Position numbers and translations under genes: made by a program. Positions 58,087-64,000 of a DNA stretch of 64,000 nucleotides are shown one piece after another (the first letter of the stretch is position 1; every line of letters starts with the position of its first letter). Origin of the DNA: RCIO01 sp964629765. Lineage in GTDB: Bacteria > Pseudomonadota > Alphaproteobacteria > Rhizobiales > Rhizobiaceae. Location: assembly GCA_964629765.1 (NCBI GenBank), contig CAZVTK010000007.1:1-64000 (forward strand), written 5' to 3'. The notes beneath the pieces were generated by a model that had not been told where the DNA came from, made no database searches, and worked only from the letters and a program-made list of their open reading frames with translations.

Positions 58087-59595
58087 ATGACCGCTAACCA
58101 ACTACAGAGCCCACAGGCCGGGGGTGGACTTCTTCCCTGCCCGTTTTGCGGCAATGACGGTAGTGGCCCTATCGAAGACGCGCTGCAAATTCACCACAAC
58201 GAGCCGGACTACATCCACGATCATCGTCACACATGGACAGTTCAGTGCGACAAATGCACGGCCACAATGGGTTACTCAGATAGCGAAGATGAAGCTATCG
58301 AAGCCTGGAACCGTCGCGCCTTAGCGGGGGAGGCGGTAGCGAAGCCGCTGGAGTGGCGGTACATCCCTGACGCATTTCCGCCCGTGTGGATCACGAAGAC
58401 CACAATTGGCAGCTATCACATTGAGGAAGCGGCGGGCAGCGACAGCCCATCCTTCGACCTGTACAACCCCATGGCTGGTCCAATGGGAAACTATGAAGGG
58501 TTGCCCGAAGCCAAAGCCGCAGCCCAAGCCGATTACGAGTTCCGCATCCGCTCCTGCCTCACGACAGCCGCACCGTTGCAGGCTGACGCCTCCGCTCCCG
58601 CCAGCCCGGCTATAGGTGTACAGGTGGTGACGGGATTAAGCGAAGAAACGCAGTGTCAGCTTGACGCCATTGATGAAGCCATCAGAGCAGGTGCAATGGC
58701 GGGCAACATGATTGTTGGGTCCGCCCCGCATCCAGCCCCCGAGGCGGCATCAGCAGGCGGGGCGGGGGCGGTGGACGAAGAGCAGCCGGAGTACCTGTAT
58801 TTCGAGTGCCCGGAATGCCAGTTCTCCAGCGTGCAGAACGCTGATTTCAAAGGCTCGTCTGCCTGTCCGATGTGCGCCGGAGACAGCGGCCATGATGTCG
58901 GCATGCACCGCCGCACGGCACGCGTCTCCGACAAGCCGGAAGGTAAGGACGCGCGGGTTGGTTTTTGGGACACGCCCGCTAAGGCCACGTCTCCCACCCC
59001 CTCCGATACGGCACCATCCCCGAAAGGCCCGGCTCCGGTAGTGGGGGAAGCGAAGAGTTGGACCGACGCGGGCCTTCGCACGCTACAATCCGCGCTTGAT
59101 TTAGAGCTTCTAGCGGAGGCCATATCTAATTGCAGGTGGGCGTCTATAATTCCTGACAAAGCCGCCGAGCAGTTGAAAGCGGCGGCTGACTTTCTTGCTT
59201 CGGCACCAATCACCGCAGCCCCGCAGGAAGCGCAGGCCGTCTCGGAGGCACCATCCCCGAAAGGCGTAAGCGATGGGGTGCGGGCGGAATCTGACATTGG
59301 TGGCTGGAAGCCTATCGCGACCGCTCCACGTGACGGCAGCCTAGTCTGGCTTTGGAACAAGCATGCGAAGCATGCCGTTGACTCGCCGCAGCGATTTTGG
59401 TGGTCGACCCACTATAGCGTCTTCGGGCTTGGCGGTTGCTGGACTGATGGCCTCGCCACAATGGGCGATAAGATCGACTTCGACTACTGGCGTGAGGAAC
59501 TTCCCGCGAACTTCATAAACCCCTACGCCGCTCTTTCCCAAGAACCCGTACCCGCTACAGCGGAAGAGCGGGCAGCCTCGAAAGAGGGGGCGTGA
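58087..59595 (+). CDS. Lar-like zinc-ribbon protein with DUF551-like C-terminus
   Basis: 502 aa. The N-terminus is a Lar/Com-type zinc ribbon (LLPCPFCGNDG ... VQCDKCTATMGY ... AIEAWNRR), the family of restriction-alleviation proteins. A second ribbon is central (FECPECQFSS, CPMCAGDSG). The C-terminal block GGWKPIATAPRDGSLVWLWN resembles DUF551. The linkers are Ala/Pro-rich with repeated APSPKG. It looks like a fusion of several small phage modules. Restriction alleviation is inferred from the first ribbon only. Confidence 0.7.
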   Translation: MTANQLQSPQAGGGLLPCPFCGNDGSGPIEDALQIHHNEPDYIHDHRHTWTVQCDKCTATMGYSDSEDEAIEAWNRRALAGEAVAKPLEWRYIPDAFPPVWITKTTIGSYHIEEAAGSDSPSFDLYNPMAGPMGNYEGLPEAKAAAQADYEFRIRSCLTTAAPLQADASAPASPAIGVQVVTGLSEETQCQLDAIDEAIRAGAMAGNMIVGSAPHPAPEAASAGGAGAVDEEQPEYLYFECPECQFSSVQNADFKGSSACPMCAGDSGHDVGMHRRTARVSDKPEGKDARVGFWDTPAKATSPTPSDTAPSPKGPAPVVGEAKSWTDAGLRTLQSALDLELLAEAISNCRWASIIPDKAAEQLKAAADFLASAPITAAPQEAQAVSEAPSPKGVSDGVRAESDIGGWKPIATAPRDGSLVWLWNKHAKHAVDSPQRFWWSTHYSVFGLGGCWTDGLATMGDKIDFDYWREELPANFINPYAALSQEPVPATAEERAASKEGA

Positions 59596-59597
59596 CG

Positions 59598-59771
59598 ATG
59601 ATGTGCTGTTCAGCGATTTGGGAGGGGTCACGCGAAGACCTCCAGAAATTCCCAAGATGCGTGGCGTGTGACGCCTATGTAGACGAGGACGGTGAAGCCG
59701 TAGAAGGCTGCTCATACAGCCCCATCGAGTGCGAGGTATGTGGATGGAGGCCCTGTGATGGATCGTGCTGA
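59598..59771 (+). CDS. 57-aa zinc-ribbon protein
   Basis: MMCCSAIWEGSREDLQKF..., with CVACDAY and CEVCGW (two CxxC pairs 27 residues apart). It overlaps the next gene by 14 nt. The size and Cys spacing suit a rubredoxin-like or Lar-related knuckle. Confidence 0.6.
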   Translation: MMCCSAIWEGSREDLQKFPRCVACDAYVDEDGEAVEGCSYSPIECEVCGWRPCDGSC

Positions 59772-60474
59772 CCAAGAGCGGGCAGCCCCCGCGCAGCAGC
59801 CGGTGGCGTGGCGGTGCGATGAATGTGGCTGCGCTAGCTATGCGCGCATGGACGAGCGGAAGCCGGAGGGGGGCTTTGGCCCAAGCCCACTCGTCCGATG
59901 CGTCAACTGCAAGAAGGTCCACAACGTCCCCGCCGCATCCGAACCAGAGCTAAGGGCTGAGATCGTCCGCCTAACACGCGAACGGGATGAGGCGCTGAGC
60001 CGCGTGGAGGAACTGGAGGCCGAAGCCGAAACCGTCTCTGCCGAATTCGAGGGCGATTGCTGGAAGGCGCTACGGTCCCTGCTATCGGAGTGCAATTTCG
60101 ACTGGCGCGACGTGGAGCCGGACGGCGTGACGGCGGACGACGCTCGCGAGCATATCTCTACCACATTGGACGAACTCGAAAAGGGCGAAACCCGCAACCG
60201 AGAGCGCGCCGAAGCAGCCGATTCGCGCGTCGAAGCCTTGTCGGCTGAAGTGGGGACAGCCAGGGCCGAAGCTTTCGAGGAAGCGGCGCTGATAGCGGAG
60301 GCCGAACGAAAGCAGCACGACACGGGCGGCGGGTTCGATAGCCAGCCCGCTCACGCCGCAGCATTCCGTATCCGCGACGCCATCCGTTCCCGCGCTGCTC
60401 TAGACAAGGGAGCCTGCGAAGCCTGCAACGGCACAGGCCAGTTTCAGGGCATCTCGGGAGGCAAGCATGGCTGA
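59758..60474 (+). CDS. Zinc-ribbon and coiled-coil protein
   Basis: 238 aa. N-terminal ribbon (WRCDECGCAS ... VRCVNCKKVHN), a long coiled coil (RLTRERDEALSRVEELEAEA), and a C-terminal CEACNGTGQFQG knuckle. Similar patchwork to the preceding Lar-like protein. ATG at 59758 after GGAGG. Confidence 0.65.
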   Translation: MDRADQERAAPAQQPVAWRCDECGCASYARMDERKPEGGFGPSPLVRCVNCKKVHNVPAASEPELRAEIVRLTRERDEALSRVEELEAEAETVSAEFEGDCWKALRSLLSECNFDWRDVEPDGVTADDAREHISTTLDELEKGETRNRERAEAADSRVEALSAEVGTARAEAFEEAALIAEAERKQHDTGGGFDSQPAHAAAFRIRDAIRSRAALDKGACEACNGTGQFQGISGGKHG

Positions 60475-60808
60475 CATTGATGCACTGGTGGAACTGACTG
60501 GGCGTCTACGCCGACACGCGAAGGCGATGGACAATCATTTCGGCCCGTCAGAGACTATGCCCATACCTATGGGATGGGAGTTGGAGGAAGCCGCCGACGC
60601 CCTCGAAGCAGAGCGCTCCAAGCGGGTAAGGCTGGAGGAGGCGCTGAGGGCGGCCGATTATCTGATTGACCGATACCGCAGCGTGCATAGTGGTCAACGT
60701 GTTCGCGATCTGGACGAGGCAGAGGTGTCATACTCCTGCGCCCGTGCCGCCCTCTCCCATTCCAGTTCCAAGGGGAGAGCGACGATGGGTGAGCGGGGCG
60801 CGCCCTGA
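60467..60808 (+). CDS. Hypothetical helical protein
   Basis: 113 aa. LTGRLRRHAKAMDNHFGPSE, then MGWELEEAADALEAERSKRV. Often seen beside Lar-like genes in prophages. Overlaps the previous gene by 8 nt. Confidence 0.6.
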   Translation: MADIDALVELTGRLRRHAKAMDNHFGPSETMPIPMGWELEEAADALEAERSKRVRLEEALRAADYLIDRYRSVHSGQRVRDLDEAEVSYSCARAALSHSSSKGRATMGERGAP

Positions 60809-60812
60809 ATTA

Positions 60813-61226
60813 CTAACGCTTGAGGGTGCGCAGCGCGCGTGAATATTTAGGCTGATGGCAATAAGGGTCGGCAGCCGCATACACCGGTCGCATGTTGTCC
60901 AACACGTCTGCCCTCTTGACCTGCACAGCTATATCGCTGCCCAACACACGGCCGAGGTAGTCGTTGTACGCCTCCCCCTCCGGCCGCGTCAGCCTGTCGA
61001 TCGCCAGCACGACATCCTCGCTGAAGCCTAGAGCCCGCAGCCCATCGGCCGTCCAGGTCGTATCCTCTAGCAGATCGTGCAACACGCCGACGATACGCGC
61101 CTCTTCGGTCGTCTGCGCGAGCATAACTCGCAAACAATGCAAGATGTACGGCTCGCCGTTCTTGTCTACCTGGCCATCATGCGCCAGTGCGGCGAGGCTG
61201 ATGGCTTCCGCCAGTTTGCTTGTCAA
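60813..61226 (-). CDS. HD-domain hydrolase, (p)ppGpp hydrolase (MESH1/SpoT)-like
   Basis: 137 aa. ISLAALAHDGQVDKNGEPYI (first His and HD), VGVLHDLLEDTTWTADGL (HD-x2-ED) and VKRADVLDNMRPV (the late Asp in a LADxxxN-like block) follow the RelA/SpoT HD order. It could lower ppGpp in infected cells; synthetase residues are absent. TTG start at 61226 after AGGAGG, in a TTGA overlap with the primase-helicase; a longer reading upstream is rejected. Confidence 0.75.
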   Translation of the reverse strand: MTSKLAEAISLAALAHDGQVDKNGEPYILHCLRVMLAQTTEEARIVGVLHDLLEDTTWTADGLRALGFSEDVVLAIDRLTRPEGEAYNDYLGRVLGSDIAVQVKRADVLDNMRPVYAAADPYCHQPKYSRALRTLKR

Positions 61227-63184
61227 TTTTCGTCCTCCTGATTCCAGACGTAGCCGTTGTATTCGCCTACTAAGCCCTTCGCGATCAGCGCGTTTTTGGT
61301 CTTGAAAATCTGCTGCCGCTGTTGACCTGGCGACTTCTCGGTGTCGATGACGCCGCGCTTCGCGCAATGTTCGCGCCACTTGCGATAGGCCACCACGCGC
61401 GCCGTGGTCGGCATGTGTGGTTCCTGCTTGATCTCACCTGCCTCTTCCAGGGCGTCTTCGAGCGCCGCCATCGCTTTGATTTCCGCGTCGCGGAGATCAA
61501 CCTTGCGCGCGGTCTCTTCCTCTGAAATGTGCGCCACGACCAGGCTGCTTTGCGGATCTGCCTCGGCACCCCATTGGATGTTCGAATAGGCGATCGAGCG
61601 CGACCACCCATCCGGCCCGTCCTTCATCTTTGCGCAGCGGATCGAACCATTCTGCAGCGGCCCGGTTTCGCCGTCACGCGTCATCTCGAACACGAAGTCG
61701 GAATTGGCCTCGAAGAAGGTCGAGCCCATCATCCCGCCGGTCTTGTTCTGGTGGTGCACGCCGATCGTCGTGGCACCTGTCGCCTTGGAGATGCGGTCGC
61801 AGCGCTCGGTGAACGCCGTCACCGTCTCGGGCGCGCTCATGTCCACGCCGGGAATGACGCGGGCCACGGTGTCTATTATGGTGAGGCGGAATCCGTCGTT
61901 ACGCTCGCGAAGCGTCTTCTCTAGCAGCTTGAAGTCGGCGTCACTCATGAAGTTCACCGGCGCGCGCATGAACACCAGGTTCTCGGTGTCGCCTTCTATG
62001 CCGTGGTGCTTCTTGAAGGCGTCTATGCGCTGCACGAATCCCTGATGCCCTTCGCGGGCGATCACGAGCACCTTGCAGGGCACTCCGGGGATCTCGGCGC
62101 CGTGCCAGGTCGGCAGGCCGTAGGTGAGGTGCAGCGCGAGGTCGAAGGCGACGAACGATTTGCCTGATGCCCACTTGCCGTAGATCAGGCCAACCGTGTT
62201 TTCGGGAATCCAGTGCTTCACCAGCCATTTTGCCGGCGGAAGCATGCGTAGATCCGCAGTCGTTTCGAACAGGAAGCGCGGCGGCTTGTGTTTTGCCGTG
62301 CCGTCGGCCGCGTCGATGTCGTCGCCCGGCCGCTCGTCGTCAATGCCCTCGACCACCTCCATCCAGATGGTCATATCCTCGCCGCCCCAAGCGCCGGTGG
62401 CGTAGCGGTAGGCGTTTCCGACGACGGTCAGCAGTTGGTCTGGCTCCCACACCGGAGACGCCTTCTGCTCGTTCCAGTGGTCGAGCATCAATTCCCACGC
62501 CTTGGCCTCGGACAGCCCGTAGTCGCGCAGACGGCTGGCTACCTGATAGGTGGTGGGATTTCCGCCGGAGCCTTCGATCGCCTGCGGCGCACGGTTCACC
62601 AGATAAGTGATGGCGTTGTCGATGTTATGCTGCTGGTCGAGCTCGACGAGTGGCTGCTCGGTGCGCTCCGTGTGTTTGGGCGCCGCGGCGAGGAGCGTAT
62701 CGTGCAGCCAGTTAGGCAAAGGTGCGCCGCCATCCTGTAGCAGGTCGTAGGTCTTGCCGCCGATCGTGCTGCCTGGGCCGACGACGTATCCGCCTTCGCA
62801 GCGGATGTCGATGTCGGGAAACGCTGCAAGTTTGTTGACGCTGTTCGCGTGCGGGTGATCGGTTTTCAGGTATACGTGGACGCCGCCGGTGGCCGTGCGG
62901 GTGCGGAAGCCGTCGAGCGGCAGCCCCATGGCCTCGAGAGCTTCAAGGCTTTCCGCGCCCTTCTTGCCCTTCTTGACGTCGACGTCGAGCACGATCGTGC
63001 CGGCGCCCGTGGCCACGGCGACGTTACAGCCGGGGTATTGCGCCCATAGCTGCCGAATCCTGTCAGGGTCGGATGTCGCTTCCTGCCGCCAGGGAAAGCC
63101 CTTCGGCGGAATCTTGGTGCCGGCGGCCAACGGGAAGACCCGGAAACCGTGGGCGGCTAACGCGAGGGCTGAATGCAGCGACAA
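61223..63184 (-). CDS. PriPol primase-polymerase fused to RepA-like helicase
   Basis: 653 aa. N-terminal bifunctional primase/polymerase domain (GFRVFPLAAGTKIPPKG, catalytic VLDVDVKKG near 70, TATGGVHVYLKT near 103). AAA ATPase with Walker A GLIYGKWASGKSFVAFDLAL (near 335), Walker B RLTIIDTVARVI and GVHHQNKTG sensor. A winged-helix-like end follows (WREHCAKRGVI). It would prime and unwind for the family A polymerase, a common phage pairing. The motif copy is 32 nt upstream. Confidence 0.9.
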   Translation of the reverse strand: MSLHSALALAAHGFRVFPLAAGTKIPPKGFPWRQEATSDPDRIRQLWAQYPGCNVAVATGAGTIVLDVDVKKGKKGAESLEALEAMGLPLDGFRTRTATGGVHVYLKTDHPHANSVNKLAAFPDIDIRCEGGYVVGPGSTIGGKTYDLLQDGGAPLPNWLHDTLLAAAPKHTERTEQPLVELDQQHNIDNAITYLVNRAPQAIEGSGGNPTTYQVASRLRDYGLSEAKAWELMLDHWNEQKASPVWEPDQLLTVVGNAYRYATGAWGGEDMTIWMEVVEGIDDERPGDDIDAADGTAKHKPPRFLFETTADLRMLPPAKWLVKHWIPENTVGLIYGKWASGKSFVAFDLALHLTYGLPTWHGAEIPGVPCKVLVIAREGHQGFVQRIDAFKKHHGIEGDTENLVFMRAPVNFMSDADFKLLEKTLRERNDGFRLTIIDTVARVIPGVDMSAPETVTAFTERCDRISKATGATTIGVHHQNKTGGMMGSTFFEANSDFVFEMTRDGETGPLQNGSIRCAKMKDGPDGWSRSIAYSNIQWGAEADPQSSLVVAHISEEETARKVDLRDAEIKAMAALEDALEEAGEIKQEPHMPTTARVVAYRKWREHCAKRGVIDTEKSPGQQRQQIFKTKNALIAKGLVGEYNGYVWNQEDEN

Positions 63185-63215
63185 GGTTTGGCCTTGTTTT
63201 GGATTGTTGAGAGTG

Positions 63216-63234
63216 TTTTCTCGTTAGAATCGAC
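63216..63234 (-). promoter_or_regulatory. Dispersed motif copy before the primase-helicase
   Basis: Reverse strand GTCGATTCTAACGAGAAAA. Confidence 0.6.
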
Positions 63235-63241
63235 GAAAAAG

Positions 63242-63310
63242 TCAAGCGGAATAGTCCTGCGCGGCCGAGAACAGCTTGCGCAGGACGGCAGATACGGGCG
63301 GTTTACTCAC
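63242..63310 (-). CDS. Possible 22-aa peptide
   Basis: GTG start overlapping the end of the gene at 63303 gives MSKPPVSAVLRKLFSAAQDY... The overlap suggests coupling, but the size makes it doubtful. Confidence 0.3.
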   Translation of the reverse strand: MSKPPVSAVLRKLFSAAQDYSA

Positions 63311-63662
63311 TTGGCTCCGCCTTTGCGCGGCGCTTCCGGCGGGCCGGCGCCGTTGACGCAGCGGAAGGTGTTGCCTCAGCCGGCAAGTCGGCGGTTTCGC
63401 GGAACGACGCCACCACACCGAGCACATCGAACTGCCGGTCGGGGAACCGCCTTGCAAGGCGTTCCGCCTCGCGACCAGCAGATTCCATGGACGGATGCTC
63501 GAAAGGACACATCGTCAGGCAGATACGTCCTGTGCGGCGCCCGCGGCGGACGACGAAGAACCCGCCGCCGATGATCTCGCCGACCCTATTCAGGTGCGGG
63601 TTCTTGAAAACGTTCACTCTAGTGGCGGAATTGCCACCCTCTGCAAGTAGTGTTTCAGCCAT
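63303..63662 (-). CDS. Hypothetical protein
   Basis: 119 aa, start after AGGAGAAGG. FVVRRGRRTGRICLTMCPFE, then AERLARRFPDRQFDVLGVVA, then a Pro/Ala/Lys-rich tail. No family. Confidence 0.6.
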   Translation of the reverse strand: MAETLLAEGGNSATRVNVFKNPHLNRVGEIIGGGFFVVRRGRRTGRICLTMCPFEHPSMESAGREAERLARRFPDRQFDVLGVVASFRETADLPAEATPSAASTAPARRKRRAKAEPSE

Positions 63663-63714
63663 TTACCTTCTCCTTTTGCATGTCTGCAATTGATGCTATG
63701 AAGAACCGTTCTGG

Positions 63715-63876
63715 TTGGGGCCAGGTGATCGCCGGGGGGCGGAATCGCCAAGCGACTTTGACAAGAGATCAGCGCGTGAGCAGTTGATCCGGGACATCGA
63801 AGCCTGCAGGAACTTTTCCCTCGATACTGATTCACATGCCGTCCAGCGTGCGGCTTTCGCACGGCTGTCGGGGTGA
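63715..63876 (+). CDS. 53-aa helical protein (TTG start tentative)
   Basis: The frame reading SPSDFDKRSAREQLIRDIEA then SLDTDSHAVQRAAFARLSG looks coding, but only a TTG start at 63715 is available and its ribosome site is weak. Plus strand, divergent from 63303. Confidence 0.4.
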   Translation: MGPGDRRGAESPSDFDKRSAREQLIRDIEACRNFSLDTDSHAVQRAAFARLSG

Positions 63877-63912
63877 AGGGAGGAAATTGGCATGTCGGGT
63901 GTGTTGACTCTT

Positions 63913-63930
63913 GTTGACTTCTGTCGAAAA
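63913..63930 (+). promoter_or_regulatory. Dispersed motif-like copy before the last gene
   Basis: GTTGACTTCTGTCGAAAA, just before the ATG at 63933. Weaker match; it overlaps a TTGACT that could be a -35 box. Confidence 0.4.
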
Positions 63931-63932
63931 TC

Positions 63933-64000
63933 ATGAGTAAAACAGTACTCGACCAAATCGACAGGCGCAAGACGCCCTCGGAAAGAAAAATGGAAGACAG
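63933..64000 (+). CDS. 5' end of an unidentified CDS (cut by window edge)
   Basis: MSKTVLDQIDRRKTPSERKM... is open to the window end. A plausible charged N-terminus. On a circular map it would head towards the early region at coordinate 1, with an unknown stretch missing between. Confidence 0.45.
   Translation, partial: MSKTVLDQIDRRKTPSERKMED

Overview
The window reads as a temperate, contractile-tailed phage (myovirus) of an alphaproteobacterium, most likely a Hyphomicrobiales (Rhizobiales-type) host. Three things point there: high GC, a 51-nt copy of the 3' part of an alphaproteobacterial-type tRNA-Thr(GGT) used as attachment core, and proteins resembling alphaproteobacterial cell-cycle factors (GapR, a CtrA-type winged helix, a GcrA-like HTH). 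The tRNA fragment sits beside the integrase with phage genes on both sides. It therefore looks like attP of the non-integrated, circular form rather than attL or attR of a prophage.

Layout. (1) 1-12.4 kb, plus strand: early and replication genes with many 4-nt start/stop overlaps. They include a C5-cytosine methyltransferase, a DUF2800 nuclease-fold protein, a DUF2815 ssDNA-binding-like protein, GapR, an exonuclease, an HD hydrolase, a CtrA-type DNA-binding protein, an N4/N6 methyltransferase and a family A DNA polymerase. The polymerase is interrupted by an intein, and an HNH homing endonuclease gene lies inside the intein in another reading frame with its own Shine-Dalgarno. (2) 12.6-15.8 kb, plus strand: an XRE regulator, then a cassette of two AlpA-type HTH genes, a 200-aa unknown, a protein with an IS110/IS116-type C-terminal (Transposase_20-like) domain, and two structured non-coding arrays. 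Each array repeats one unit: a short tetraloop or pentaloop hairpin, then a long stem closing a 30-nt loop. All seven loops are variable except C1, T12G13, A16CCC19 and T30. The scaffolds of the first two units are almost identical between arrays while the loops are unrelated. This is the most unusual object in the window.

(3) 15.84-18.8 kb: attP, then a minus-strand operon (read right to left) of dNMP kinase, small membrane proteins, a metallopeptidase, an excisionase-like HTH and integrase. (4) 18.9-22.9 kb, minus: a phosphoesterase with HTH, and an operon containing a MotA/TolQ/ExbB-like and a TolR/ExbD-like protein. (5) 23-24.7 kb, minus: lysis cassette (holin-like, SAR-type endolysin, a 29-aa membrane peptide, Rz/Rz1 spanins, a further TM protein). 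(6) 24.8-49.3 kb, minus: P2-like tail and baseplate (D, X, U, tape measure, E/E' with a -1 frameshift, tube, sheath, fibre, I, J, W, V) joined to a lambda-like head (decoration, major capsid, S49 protease with nested scaffold, gpW, portal, terminase). (7) 49.3-50.05 kb: non-coding, candidate cos. (8) 50-56.2 kb, plus: a run of small unknown genes ending in a HerA-like ATPase (DUF853) and a membrane protein. (9) 56.2-57.5 kb, minus: DUF6362-like and GcrA-like genes. (10) 57.5-58.1 kb: iteron-like repeats, candidate origin or operator cluster. (11) 58-60.8 kb, plus: Lar-type zinc-ribbon proteins. (12) 60.8-63.7 kb, minus: HD (ppGpp hydrolase-like) and PriPol-helicase genes. A plus-strand gene runs off the right end.

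A dispersed motif close to GTTGATTTTNNCGAGAA precedes most transcription units on both strands, usually 20-60 nt before the first start codon. It looks like the shared control element of this phage. Family assignments were made by recognition from the translated sequence alone; no database search was possible.
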